Positions 1 through 7,761 of a stretch of 64,000 nt of DNA are shown here, in pieces. Position 1 is the stretch's first letter. Each line of letters opens with the position of its first letter. The position numbers were made by a program, and so were the translations under genes. The notes beneath the pieces were generated by a model. It made no database searches. It saw nothing but the letters and a program-made list of their open reading frames with translations, and was not told the DNA's origin. Source of the stretch: Virgibacillus sp. 7505 (lineage in GTDB: Bacteria; Bacillota; Bacilli; Bacillales; Amphibacillaceae); assembly GCF_002272135.1 (NCBI RefSeq), contig NZ_NPBF01000017.1, positions 39,876 through 103,875 on the forward strand. The letters are read 5' to 3'.

Positions 1-1
1 A

Positions 2-190
2 GATTATCGTCGTTTTGCATTGGCGCTTCTGATTCTTGGCAGTTATTTATACATTGGTTCGGTTATCAATGTTTATCTGGCACCTACAGACAAAGCAGAT
101 ATCCTATTTGCTATGACTGGCGGATGCGTCATTACAAGCATATTGATCTGGTTTGCAATAGAAAGATGGAAAAAACAATTAGAAAGCTAA
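2..190 (+). CDS. yrhC: YrhC-like membrane protein, C-terminal part
   Basis: The last 62 residues of a protein whose start lies before the window. Two hydrophobic segments are visible (roughly residues 6-23 and 36-54 of the visible part), separated by a short polar loop (APTDKAD) and followed by a basic tail ending KKQLES. Small two-helix proteins of this pattern are the YrhC family of Bacilli, which in B. subtilis closes the cysteine/methionine interconversion operon mtnN-mccA-mccB. The function of YrhC is not known. The assignment rests on size, topology and recalled sequence similarity only. The gene is closed by a strong bidirectional terminator right after its TAA. Confidence 0.5.
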   Translation, partial: DYRRFALALLILGSYLYIGSVINVYLAPTDKADILFAMTGGCVITSILIWFAIERWKKQLES

Positions 191-219
191 AAACTCCGGT
201 ATAAAACCGGAGTTTTTTT
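191..219 (+). terminator. Bidirectional rho-independent terminator
   Basis: Stem AAACTCCGGT / ACCGGAGTTT with a 4-base loop and a T-run on the plus strand. The A-run on the left gives a T-run on the minus strand too, so it can also stop the small minus-strand gene whose stop codon lies at 218-220. Confidence 0.85.
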
Positions 220-343
220 AATCCCATATATTCTCCCAAGCATAAGCTCCTCCTACAAAAAGCAGGACAAGGAAGGCAGCAATAAGCACGCCGGTGCTTG
301 TTCGCTGCTGATAATGACTGGGTGAGTAGCTGTTCGCATACAT
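218..343 (-). CDS. Small single-helix membrane protein, possibly sporulation-linked (41 aa)
   Basis: An open frame of 41 codons starting at the ATG at 343 and preceded by a strong SD (AAGGAGG, 7 bases upstream). The N-terminal half is polar and rich in Tyr, Ser and Gln (YANSYSPSHYQQ). The second half is one hydrophobic helix (about residues 19-35, VLIAAFLVLLFVGGAYAW) with a short tail ENIWD. The pattern of a Gly/Ser/Tyr-rich head followed by one LIVLF-type helix ending in VGGA resembles the YjcZ/SscA group of tiny sporulation proteins, but the similarity is by eye. It lies directly downstream of sigK on the same strand, 50 bases after its stop, which fits a mother-cell role without proving it. 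It shares its 3' end with the bidirectional terminator of the gene before it. Confidence 0.65.
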   Translation of the reverse strand: MYANSYSPSHYQQRTSTGVLIAAFLVLLFVGGAYAWENIWD

Positions 344-394
344 ATTGGCAACCTCCTTCTTAACAGAATAGTAAGGTATAGATAGCATATGCTT

Positions 395-1093
395 TTATGT
401 GCGATGCTGTCGGTAGTATTCATGGAAAATTTTCATCAGTGCACGTTTTTCGATGCGGGAAACGTAGCTGCGGGAAATATTTAATTTTTTTGCAATTTCA
501 CGCTGTGTCATATCTTCTTCGTTATTAAGTCCATAGCGGCTGACTATTACTTCTTTTTCACGTCCATCCAGGATATCGATATATTCTTTTATTTTCTCGA
601 CTTCCATATTCAACTGGATATACTCAATGATATCCTCATTGTCTGCTTGGAGAATGTCGATAAGGCTGATTTCGTTACCTTCTTTATCCTGACCTATGGG
701 ATCATGCAGGGAAATATCCTTCTTGGTCTTCTTCAAGGCCCGTAGATGCATAAGGATTTCATTTTCGATACACCTAGCTGCGTATGTAGCGAGTTTTGTG
801 CCTTTATCACTCGAATAGCTTTCGATCCCTTTAATCAGTCCGATTGTACCGATGGAAATGAGATCCTCCGAATCTTCGCCAGTGTTTTCGAATTTCTTTA
901 CGATGTGAGCAACCAGACGCAGGTTATGTTCAATTAACTTGTTACGGCTTGTTTCATCCCCTTGCTGCATCCTTTCGATATGCAATGCTTCTTCCTCGGG
1001 TGGGAGAGGCTGAGGGAATGCATGGTTCTTTACATAGGAAACGAAAAACATTGCTTCCTTTACTAGAAGTCCGATAGCACCAATAATACTCAT
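395..1093 (-). CDS. sigK: RNA polymerase sporulation sigma factor SigK (pro-sigma-K)
   Basis: 232 aa. The late mother-cell sigma factor of sporulation. The ATG at 1093 is chosen because AGGAGGTG lies 7 bases upstream. It gives the expected hydrophobic pro-sequence ([19 protein letters not shown]) before YVKN, where SpoIVFB cleaves in the B. subtilis protein. Region 2 follows (about 47-120; [20 protein letters not shown] is the near-invariant block), then regions 3 and 4 with a C-terminal helix-turn-helix ([20 protein letters not shown]). The gene is continuous, unlike B. subtilis 168 where the skin element splits it into spoIVCB and spoIIIC. A weak -10-like CATAAAGT lies upstream at about 1138-1145 on the minus strand, compatible with sigma-E/K control, but I could not fix a -35. 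Confidence 0.96.
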   Translation of the reverse strand: MSIIGAIGLLVKEAMFFVSYVKNHAFPQPLPPEEEALHIERMQQGDETSRNKLIEHNLRLVAHIVKKFENTGEDSEDLISIGTIGLIKGIESYSSDKGTKLATYAARCIENEILMHLRALKKTKKDISLHDPIGQDKEGNEISLIDILQADNEDIIEYIQLNMEVEKIKEYIDILDGREKEVIVSRYGLNNEEDMTQREIAKKLNISRSYVSRIEKRALMKIFHEYYRQHRT

Positions 1094-1183
1094 TTCATTG
1101 CACCTCCTGTACACTCTCAAAGATTGCCTATACACTCACTTTATGTGAAGGAGTCTCTGAACGTGTCTGTCCAGAAGAAAAAG

Positions 1184-1213
1184 AAAAAGTGAATGCACAA
1201 GGGCATTCACTTT
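1184..1213 (-). terminator. Terminator of the mrp operon
   Basis: Perfect 11-bp stem AAAGTGAATGC / GCATTCACTTT with a 6-base loop. On the minus strand it is followed by a T-rich tract (TTTTTCTTTTTC). It begins at the stop codon of mrpG and closes the antiporter operon before sigK. Confidence 0.85.
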
Positions 1214-1599
1214 CATTTTCGTTGTTGTTTTTGTCTTCGCTTTTCCCTATCGATTGCTTCCTGGTATTGATCCTTCAACGTTCCGTATGGTTTTGCTCCG
1301 CGAAGGTGAGCAGCTCTGGATATGAGATGACTTGCGACAGGGGCAGTGAGAAAGATGAACAGAACACCAAGGATTAATTTTCCGCTTATGATTCCGTACT
1401 CGGTGTAGTGGAAAATAAAAGCACCGATAAGAATTCCGGCAACACCCAGTGTAGAACCTTTACTCGCTGCATGGAGCCTTGTATAAATATCAGGGAAGCG
1501 CAGAATGCCAACAGATGCAGTGAACATGATAAATGTACCGCCTGACAGAAATGCGATTACAAGGATATTCAGGATGATTTCAATTATCTTCTGTATCAA
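1213..1599 (-). CDS. mrpG: Na+/H+ antiporter subunit MrpG
   Basis: 128 aa small subunit of the hetero-oligomeric Mrp cation/proton antiporter of the cytoplasmic membrane. Three hydrophobic segments (about 7-30, 42-62, 67-90) surround the family motif GILRFPDIYTRLHAASKGST. The C-terminus is a long basic cytoplasmic tail. Translation starts at a TTG at 1599 inside the end of mrpF, with AAGGGTG 6 bases upstream, so the two genes overlap by 20 bases. It is the last gene of the operon. Confidence 0.93.
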   Translation of the reverse strand: MIQKIIEIILNILVIAFLSGGTFIMFTASVGILRFPDIYTRLHAASKGSTLGVAGILIGAFIFHYTEYGIISGKLILGVLFIFLTAPVASHLISRAAHLRGAKPYGTLKDQYQEAIDREKRRQKQQRK

Positions 1600-1891
1600 T
1601 TAAATCACCCTTTTCCAAATAGATTGCAATTGCTACTGTCCCTATAAATAACAGGATTCCGATTAACAATACGATATCATTGAAGTTAGGTGTAATCAGG
1701 ATGATTGCAAGCAAGGAAGCGAAAGCCATTATATTTACACCGATGGCATCCAAAGCAACTGCTCGGTCAGCATTTGTCGGTCCTTTCATTACACGAATGA
1801 TTAATAGCAGAATAGAGACGCTTAGAGCAATCAGGCAAATGATAGAGACTATCTGAACAATATCAGCAAAATTATTTTGCAGTGCGCTCAT
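1580..1891 (-). CDS. mrpF: Na+/H+ antiporter subunit MrpF
   Basis: 103 aa, three predicted membrane helices (about 12-35, 48-67, 70-90) with the MrpF/MnhF signature RVMKGPTNADRAVALDAIG between the first two. Structural subunit of the Mrp antiporter. SD GGAGGTG lies 5 bases before the ATG, which overlaps the stop codon of mrpE (ATGA), a sign of translational coupling. Confidence 0.94.
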   Translation of the reverse strand: MSALQNNFADIVQIVSIICLIALSVSILLLIIRVMKGPTNADRAVALDAIGVNIMAFASLLAIILITPNFNDIVLLIGILLFIGTVAIAIYLEKGDLIDTEDN

Positions 1892-2364
1892 CGTGTCACC
1901 TCCATGATGTGCTTCTCGAAGCTATTTTTAATTGCATGAACAGCATCCTTCATGTCAACGATATCCATGGCGTGGATATAGAGCTCCTTTTTATCGGGTG
2001 AAACGGCCATAGTGACAGTTCCGGGAGTTAGGGTAATCAGAGTTGCTAATAAGGTAATCTCCCAATCTGTTTTTAATTCTGTCTCGAGTGTAAAGATACC
2101 TGGGTTTATATCCAGGCGCCTTGCATAGACAAGTTTTGTGATTTCGAAATTAGAAAGGATCAGCTCTTTAATAAAAATCAGCGCCAGGACCAAAATCTTG
2201 TATCCCCGCCATAAATAGAACGGCCCTTTAAGGAAGCGGCGCAGCAGGAATAATAAGGCGATACCAACGATATAACCTGTTACGAATCCGGCAACACTAT
2301 ATGACTCCCCGAGGAACATCCACATGAAGGCAATCAATAGGTTTATACAGACTTGAAAAGCCAT
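1888..2364 (-). CDS. mrpE: Na+/H+ antiporter subunit MrpE
   Basis: 158 aa. Two to three N-terminal hydrophobic segments (about 4-40, 52-72) and a soluble C-terminal half. The family block TLITLTPGTVTMAVSPDKK is present near residue 110-130. MrpE supports assembly and rate of the Mrp complex. SD GGAGGGG lies before an ATG that directly abuts the TAG of mrpD. Confidence 0.94.
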   Translation of the reverse strand: MAFQVCINLLIAFMWMFLGESYSVAGFVTGYIVGIALLFLLRRFLKGPFYLWRGYKILVLALIFIKELILSNFEITKLVYARRLDINPGIFTLETELKTDWEITLLATLITLTPGTVTMAVSPDKKELYIHAMDIVDMKDAVHAIKNSFEKHIMEVTR

Positions 2365-3849
2365 CTAACGCCCCTCCTTCAATACGAGATCGATATATTC
2401 CTGTGGATGAAGCAGATAGTCGGCAATTAGCTGAACGGTCGGCAGAATTGCTTCTGCTCCAACACCTAGGAATACAGTGAATAGCATCAAAAATCCAGCT
2501 GGTAATAGCCGACGTGTACTGTGACGTGTTTGTTGTGTTTTTGCTTCGCCCTCCCCCCAGAAAATGGAGATAAAAGCTCTAACGATCGAAAGCAATATCA
2601 GTAAGCTCGTGAGCAGCATAATGATAACAGTAACTGTTTCGCCTTTTTCGAAGGCACCTCTTACCAAAAGCAGCTTACCGATGAACCCGCTGAATGGCGG
2701 AACACCTGCGAGTACAAGACCGGCAAGGAAGAACATCCAGCCAAGGATAGGGTGTGAACGGATCATTCCGCCCATTTTATTGATGTCCGAAGTGCCGGCT
2801 GCTGCGGCAATCGTACCAGCCAGCAAGAATAGCGCTGCCTTTACAATCATATCCTGCAGCAAATAATAGATGCTTCCACTCAGACCATCATGATTGAAAA
2901 TCCCGATTCCAACCAGCATGAACCCGATAGCAGGAATGATATTATAAGCAACAATCAGTTTGATATTACGGGATGCCAAGGCCCCAATTACCCCGAACAG
3001 CATAGTAAGATTTCCGACCCATATGAACAGCTGATCCATAATTTCAGGCTGCTGATGGAAGATGAGCGTAAATGTACGGATGAGGGAATACACACCGACC
3101 TTCGTTAAAAGTGCTCCAAATAAAGCTGACACGACTGGGTTTGGAACGATGTAGGAGTGCGGCATCCAGTAATAGAGCGGAAATGCAGCGCCCTTGGTCG
3201 CAAAGACAAAGAACAGCAGTATGGCAACCGTCGTGATTATGCCTGGCTGATCAGAGGCTGCTACCCGTTCAGCCAGCTGCGCCATATTCACTGTACCCAG
3301 CACAGCATATATGTAGGAAACAGCGGTAACAAATAACATGGAAGAAAACAAATTGATCAGGACGTACTTGATCGATTCACGGAGCTGTACTTTCTTCCCT
3401 CCATGTGTAATCAAGGCATAAGATGCCATCAGCAGGACTTCAAAGAATACGAACAGGTTGAACAAATCCCCTGTTACAAAAGCACCTGATACCCCAGTTA
3501 CAAGTAAAAATACAAAGGTATAAAAATAGAAGCCTTCCTGTTCCTTCGAAACGGACGCTGGTGCATACCATACGACAGCTAGAAGAATGATGGAAGTGGT
3601 CAGAACAAGTAAAGTACTCAAAGGATCCAGTACAAGGATGATACCGTATGGAGCGATCCAATCTCCTGCTTCCAGAACTATACTGCCATCAAGTAGGACT
3701 CTGTAAAGGAGCAACCCCATTGTGATCAGATGGACGATTGCAAAGAGCATTGCCAATCGTCTTGTGAGCAGAATCCGGTTATGGATGAATGCCAGCAGTA
3801 TACCAGCTAAGAATGGAATCAATATTGGTAAAATAGCAAAATTAGTCAT
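2365..3849 (-). CDS. mrpD: Na+/H+ antiporter subunit MrpD
   Basis: 494 aa polytopic protein of the complex I antiporter-like family (NuoN/NuoM type), with about 14 helices over its whole length. Conserved blocks seen are FFEVLLMASYALI (the helix-5 glutamate region), KGAAFPLYYWMPHSYIVPNP with the lysine-rich proton path, and LAGVPPFSGFIGKLLL near residue 380. It works with MrpA as one of the two proton/cation-translocating subunits. I place the start at the ATG at 3849, because AGAGG is 8 bases upstream; an in-frame ATG two codons earlier lies too close to it. The first bases overlap the end of mrpC. Confidence 0.95.
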   Translation of the reverse strand: MTNFAILPILIPFLAGILLAFIHNRILLTRRLAMLFAIVHLITMGLLLYRVLLDGSIVLEAGDWIAPYGIILVLDPLSTLLVLTTSIILLAVVWYAPASVSKEQEGFYFYTFVFLLVTGVSGAFVTGDLFNLFVFFEVLLMASYALITHGGKKVQLRESIKYVLINLFSSMLFVTAVSYIYAVLGTVNMAQLAERVAASDQPGIITTVAILLFFVFATKGAAFPLYYWMPHSYIVPNPVVSALFGALLTKVGVYSLIRTFTLIFHQQPEIMDQLFIWVGNLTMLFGVIGALASRNIKLIVAYNIIPAIGFMLVGIGIFNHDGLSGSIYYLLQDMIVKAALFLLAGTIAAAAGTSDINKMGGMIRSHPILGWMFFLAGLVLAGVPPFSGFIGKLLLVRGAFEKGETVTVIIMLLTSLLILLSIVRAFISIFWGEGEAKTQQTRHSTRRLLPAGFLMLFTVFLGVGAEAILPTVQLIADYLLHPQEYIDLVLKEGR

Positions 3850-4180
3850 GATCATTACCTCTTAATTCTTCCATATTATCCGTGCCGTTCGTTTTTACTG
3901 CCCGATAAGCCAGGACAAGAAGCAGGCTGGTGACACCAAAGCTGATAACGATGGACGTCAGTATCAGTGCTTGCGGCAGCGGATCGGTATAATTCTCCGT
4001 TCCTTCAGTAAGAACAGGAGCGGCACCACGCTTCAACTTGCCCATCGTCAAGATGAACAGGTGGGCAGCGTGTGACAGAAGGGCAGTCCCGATGATGATT
4101 CGGAGGAGCTGCTTCTGCAGCATGTTGTAAACCGCAAATCCGAAGAGGATGCCGGCTAGTACAATCATGATAATTTCCAT
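3842..4180 (-). CDS. mrpC: Na+/H+ antiporter subunit MrpC
   Basis: 112 aa, NuoK-like, three membrane helices (about 4-22, 27-48, 72-96). The conserved ALLSHAAHLFIL helix and the PLPQALILTSIVISFG helix are both present. The ATG lies inside the stop codon of mrpA (TGATG) with a proper SD (GGAGGGG, 7 bases upstream) encoded in the last codons of mrpA. In B. subtilis and relatives mrpB sits between mrpA and mrpC. Here the two are directly coupled and mrpB is absent. Confidence 0.95.
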   Translation of the reverse strand: MEIIMIVLAGILFGFAVYNMLQKQLLRIIIGTALLSHAAHLFILTMGKLKRGAAPVLTEGTENYTDPLPQALILTSIVISFGVTSLLLVLAYRAVKTNGTDNMEELRGNDHD

Positions 4181-6537
4181 CAGCGATCCCCTCCTTTTTG
4201 ACGCAGTTTGATCAGGGAATAGATTCCCAAAGCTGCAATAGCCAGTACAGTGATTTCAAATAATGTATCCAATCCACGGAAATCGACAAGGATGACATTG
4301 ACGATATTATCGCCGCCTCCCAGTTTGTAGGAATACTTGATAAAGTAATCCGAAATGCTAGGGGAGAGGCGCTGACTGTATGCAGCTAAGCCGACGAACA
4401 TCATCATAAGGCCGCAAAGGGAAGCGATGATGATATTTGTGATTTTTTTGGACGTTTTCTCTTTTCTTTCTCGTTTCATTTCCGGCAAATGACGGAAGCA
4501 CAGCAGGAACAAGACGACAGTGATTGTCTCGATACTAAGCTGTGTCAGTGCAAGATCAGGTGCCCGGAACAGCACAAACAGAATGGACAACCCGTACCCT
4601 ACCACACCCAGAATAATGACCGCAGTCAATTTCTTCTGTGATACGGTGCTTCCAAAAGCTGCAGCGATCATGATAAATGCAACAGCCAGCTCTGGCAGGC
4701 TTTGAGGAAGCGAGACGGGCGAAGTATCAATATTTCGAAGATCAAATGAATTTGTCCCGAATAAAACCACTAAGGTTACAATGGAGATAACACTTATGAT
4801 GATCGCATTGTACTGTCGGATAGATCCGCTAACAATACGGTCATTCAATCTCTTAGTCTGTGTTTCACTAGCCGAAAGAAGGGAGGCATAGACGATATTT
4901 CCAGACAACTTTCCTGGCAGCACGTCGTATAATACCATCCAATATTTTCGTGTGACATAAAATACAGTACCTAAAACTACCACAATGAGTGACATAATCA
5001 ATGCTGGTACAAAACCATGCCAGAAATGAATGCTGTGCCCTTTCATTGCTTCACCATAGACAGCATTCGCTGCCGGCTGAAGCAAATGACGGCTGAACCA
5101 GTTCGGGAAGATACTGATCAATAGAACTCCCAAAACGAGCAGGACAGGTGTTGCCAGCATCCCGAATTTCGGATCATGGGCTTTTTCAGCAGTGGCTTTC
5201 TCTGCATTCCCCGTAAATGTACGAAAGTAGAAGTACATGCTGTACACAAATGTGAAGATACTGCCTGCAACAGCTGCATACGGTACGATAGTAGCTAGTA
5301 CAGCTGCAAAGTCTGTTCCGAAGGCACGGTCGCCTGCCAAATCCCAGGAGCTTGAAAAGAATTCCTCTTTACTATAAAAACCGTTTAGAATTGGCAGCGG
5401 CACACCAGCCATAGAGAAAGATGCGAGTATGCTGATTATTCCTGTAACTGGCATGAGCTTCCAAAGCCCGCCGAGCTTTCGGATATCACGGGTCCCTGTT
5501 TCATGGTCGATAATGCCGACAGCCATGAACAAACTTCCTTTAAATGTTGCGTGATTGAGAATATGGAATATAGCAGCAAAGATGGCTGCTTCTGTTCCGT
5601 AGCCGATCATCGCCATAATCATGCCAAGCTGACTGATGGTGGAATAAGCTAATATCCCCTTGAGATCTGTCTGCCTGACAGCCATATAAGACCCCCAGAA
5701 CAAAGTGACGAGACCGATTATAGATACTGCAATGAAAAATGCTTCGCTTTCTTTAAACACAGGAGTAAAGCGGAGCAAAAGGAATAGACCGGCTTTAACC
5801 ATTGTAGCGGAATGCAAGTATGCACTAACCGGTGTCGGGGCTTCCATCGCATCTGGCAGCCAGATATGGAATGGAAACTGGGCCGATTTCGTACAGGCAG
5901 CCAACAGCAGCAGCACAATAATCATCGGGAACCAATCACTTGCAAGGATAAGGTCTCCCTGTGTCAATATCTCACGGATACTCGCAGACCCCGTAACCAA
6001 GTGTAGAAGCACCAATGCACCGAGTAATGCGAATCCACCTAGGAATGTGATCAGCATGGATTTCAAAGCGCCGTCTGTGGAAGCTTTTCTAGTGAACCAG
6101 AAACTGATCAAAAGGAAAGAAGATACAGAGGTGAGCTCCCAGAAGGTGTAAAGGGCATAAATGTTATCTGAAGTGACAATGCCGAGCATCGCTCCCATGA
6201 ACAGAAGCAAATAAACATAGAAGGACCCTAGCCGTTCCTCTCGGTTAAGATAATAGATGGAATAAAAAGCTACAAGAGCACCGATACCGCTAATCAGCAA
6301 AGCAAAGAAAAGAGCCAGTCCATCAGTATAGAATGTTAAATCCAGTCCAAGTGACGGTATCCAGCTGTAACGATACAGTGTATCAGTTTCCCCGCTGACA
6401 AGCAGAACGAGAAAATATAGGAAGATGGAGAGCGATGTAGCGAACACCGCATATCCGGTATGTATCCTGTATTTGAATTTCGCGAAGAATGGGATGCACA
6501 TAGCGATTATAAATGGCATCAGAATGGCAACGATCAT
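4180..6537 (-). CDS. mrpA: Na+/H+ antiporter subunit MrpA
   Basis: 785 aa, the largest Mrp subunit. Residues about 1-600 form the NuoL-like antiporter module (TFWELTSVSSFLLISFWF around 130; FPFHIWLPDAMEAPTPVSAY around 220). The C-terminal part carries the MbhD-like segment (RAPDLALTQLSIETITVVLF, about 665-690) and the MbhE-like segment ending VNVILVDFRGLDTLFEITVL. This is the normal MrpA architecture and length, so MrpB is not fused to it. SD GAGGAGG lies 11 bases before the ATG. The gene opens a six-gene minus-strand operon A-C-D-E-F-G. The complex exchanges cytoplasmic Na+ for external H+ and is central to alkali and salt tolerance in bacilli. Confidence 0.95.
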   Translation of the reverse strand: MIVAILMPFIIAMCIPFFAKFKYRIHTGYAVFATSLSIFLYFLVLLVSGETDTLYRYSWIPSLGLDLTFYTDGLALFFALLISGIGALVAFYSIYYLNREERLGSFYVYLLLFMGAMLGIVTSDNIYALYTFWELTSVSSFLLISFWFTRKASTDGALKSMLITFLGGFALLGALVLLHLVTGSASIREILTQGDLILASDWFPMIIVLLLLAACTKSAQFPFHIWLPDAMEAPTPVSAYLHSATMVKAGLFLLLRFTPVFKESEAFFIAVSIIGLVTLFWGSYMAVRQTDLKGILAYSTISQLGMIMAMIGYGTEAAIFAAIFHILNHATFKGSLFMAVGIIDHETGTRDIRKLGGLWKLMPVTGIISILASFSMAGVPLPILNGFYSKEEFFSSSWDLAGDRAFGTDFAAVLATIVPYAAVAGSIFTFVYSMYFYFRTFTGNAEKATAEKAHDPKFGMLATPVLLVLGVLLISIFPNWFSRHLLQPAANAVYGEAMKGHSIHFWHGFVPALIMSLIVVVLGTVFYVTRKYWMVLYDVLPGKLSGNIVYASLLSASETQTKRLNDRIVSGSIRQYNAIIISVISIVTLVVLFGTNSFDLRNIDTSPVSLPQSLPELAVAFIMIAAAFGSTVSQKKLTAVIILGVVGYGLSILFVLFRAPDLALTQLSIETITVVLFLLCFRHLPEMKRERKEKTSKKITNIIIASLCGLMMMFVGLAAYSQRLSPSISDYFIKYSYKLGGGDNIVNVILVDFRGLDTLFEITVLAIAALGIYSLIKLRQKGGDR

Positions 6538-6564
6538 ATTATGGCAGTCCTCCTCTTTGATTTC

Positions 6565-6576
6565 GTTCTTAAGAAC
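6565..6576. other. 12-bp perfect palindrome in the mrpA leader
   Basis: GTTCTTAAGAAC lies between the likely promoter area and the mrpA SD. It could be a regulator site or chance; nothing else in the window repeats it. Confidence 0.25.
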
Positions 6577-6670
6577 TTCTTCTATTTTAAATAAGTGCTA
6601 AAAAATCCTATACCCAATTGTAAAGTAATTCAACCATACACTGCAACAGACACAGCTCCCTTTCAGAAAG

Positions 6671-6697
6671 AAAAAAGCCTTGCCGTAGCGGCAAGAC
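6671..6697 (-). terminator. Terminator of sda
   Basis: On the minus strand CTTGCCG-CTA-CGGCAAG is followed by GCTTTTTTC, 16 bases after the sda stop codon. Confidence 0.9.
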
Positions 6698-6712
6698 TGA
6701 GGGAGACGATGT

Positions 6713-6853
6713 TTAGCTGGTATAGCGGATCTTATGCGATAAGCCCCGTGACTGGATTTCTTTCTCTATTAGATGAATAAACTCTTGGCTCAAGTGGAGT
6801 TCGTTCGCCTTGTGGTAAGATTCGATCAGCAATTCATCAGACAGATGTTCCAT
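6713..6853 (-). CDS. sda: Sporulation checkpoint inhibitor Sda (46 aa)
   Basis: 46 aa, exactly the length of the common B. subtilis Sda form. The opening [20 protein letters not shown] matches the helical-hairpin Sda family almost residue for residue; the second helix is [14 protein letters not shown]. Sda blocks the sporulation histidine kinase KinA when DNA replication is perturbed. SD AGGAGG is 8 bases upstream of the ATG. A promoter and a cluster of DnaA boxes lie upstream, as expected for a gene whose known control is by DnaA. It is divergent from yqeG, as in B. subtilis. Confidence 0.93.
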   Translation of the reverse strand: MEHLSDELLIESYHKANELHLSQEFIHLIEKEIQSRGLSHKIRYTS

Positions 6854-6935
6854 CTTGCATTCCTCCTGATTGGAGATATCTTACTATCTTGCAGATCTTC
6901 TGTACGTGGGTTGGGGAGTTGAATAAGTTATTAAT

Positions 6936-6964
6936 AATGTATCACGAAAAAAATAGGGGGACAA
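6936..6964 (-). promoter_or_regulatory. Sigma-A-type promoter of sda
   Basis: On the minus strand TTGTCC, 17 bases, TACATT. The first good DnaA box (6973-6981) sits just upstream of the -35. Confidence 0.55.
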
Positions 6965-6972
6965 GACGATAG

Positions 6973-7071
6973 TTATCTACATGAAACTGTTCATAACCTG
7001 TAGATAAAGTGTTTATAAATATGCAGAATTGATTCATATTGCGGTTGGTTATGTGGACATAGTTATCCACA
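6973..7071. promoter_or_regulatory. DnaA-box cluster between sda and yqeG
   Basis: One perfect box TTATCCACA at 7063-7071 (plus), TTATCTACA at 6973-6981 (plus) and its reverse at 6999-7007 (minus), with weaker relatives at 6988-6996 and 7052-7060. B. subtilis is known to carry a DnaA-box cluster at the same place (the yqeG/sda locus), where DnaA controls sda. The 390-base gap between the two genes holds this cluster and the two divergent promoters, and no gene that I can see. Confidence 0.75.
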
Positions 7072-7170
7072 AGAAGAAGAATGTAGAGATTTGTCGAAAG
7101 GTTTTGCTTCTGATTTCTTGCCTATGACATAAAGAAAGGTCGAAAAAAAGAGGAACAATGAAAGATTTTT

Positions 7171-7199
7171 TTGAAACCGTAGCAAAAATGTCTTATGAT
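7171..7199 (+). promoter_or_regulatory. Sigma-A promoter of the yqeG operon
   Basis: TTGAAA, 17 bases, TATGAT, ending 44 bases before the yqeG ATG. Confidence 0.75.
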
Positions 7200-7243
7200 G
7201 GGTAAGTAACTGTTGAAGTGTACGAGATCGGAGGAAATCCACA

Positions 7244-7759
7244 ATGCTAAAGAAGTTCTTGCCGAACGAGCATGTGAAAAGCATTTTTGATATAAAGCCA
7301 GAGAAATTGAAAGCGCAAGGAATCAAAGGTATCATTACGGATCTGGATAATACCCTTGTTGCATGGGATGTTGCAGATGCTACGCCGGAAGTGACCAATT
7401 GGTTCAAGGAAATGCGCGCACATGATATTAAAATTACGATTATATCTAATAATAATGAGCAACGAGTGAAACTGTTTTCTGAACCCTTAGAAATTCCTTT
7501 CGTCTATAGCGCAAGAAAGCCGCTGGGACGTGCCTTCAAGCAGGCTGTCAAGCAGATGAACCTCGGGAAGGGCGAGATTGTAATGATTGGTGATCAGCTC
7601 CTTACAGATGTATTAGGGGGCAATCTGGCTGGTTTCTATACGATAGTTGTGGTGCCAATCGTCAAAACAGACGGAAAAATCACCAGAATCAATCGGATGA
7701 TCGAACGACGGATACTCAACTATTTCAGAAGAAAAGGAAAGATCACATGGGAGGAATGA
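7244..7759 (+). CDS. yqeG: YqeG family HAD-IIIA phosphatase
   Basis: 171 aa. HAD motif I is DLDNT at 33-37, motif II is in IISNNNE near residue 70, a lysine follows in ARKPLGRAF, and the acidic motif is GDQLLTDVLGG near 120. The fold and catalytic aspartates indicate a phosphatase; the physiological substrate in Bacilli is not established. It opens the yqeG-yqeH-aroE-yhbY-nadD-yqeK-rsfS-yqeM operon behind its own promoter and ends three bases before the likely yqeH start. Confidence 0.93.
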   Translation: MLKKFLPNEHVKSIFDIKPEKLKAQGIKGIITDLDNTLVAWDVADATPEVTNWFKEMRAHDIKITIISNNNEQRVKLFSEPLEIPFVYSARKPLGRAFKQAVKQMNLGKGEIVMIGDQLLTDVLGGNLAGFYTIVVVPIVKTDGKITRINRMIERRILNYFRRKGKITWEE

Positions 7760-7761
7760 AT

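Noticed and set aside
746..937. Open frame on the plus strand inside sigK
   Set aside because: Antisense shadow of a highly conserved gene; no SD and no recognisable protein.
2564..3108. Plus-strand open frames within mrpD
   Set aside because: Antisense to a membrane protein gene; composition mirrors the real frame and no start signal is present.
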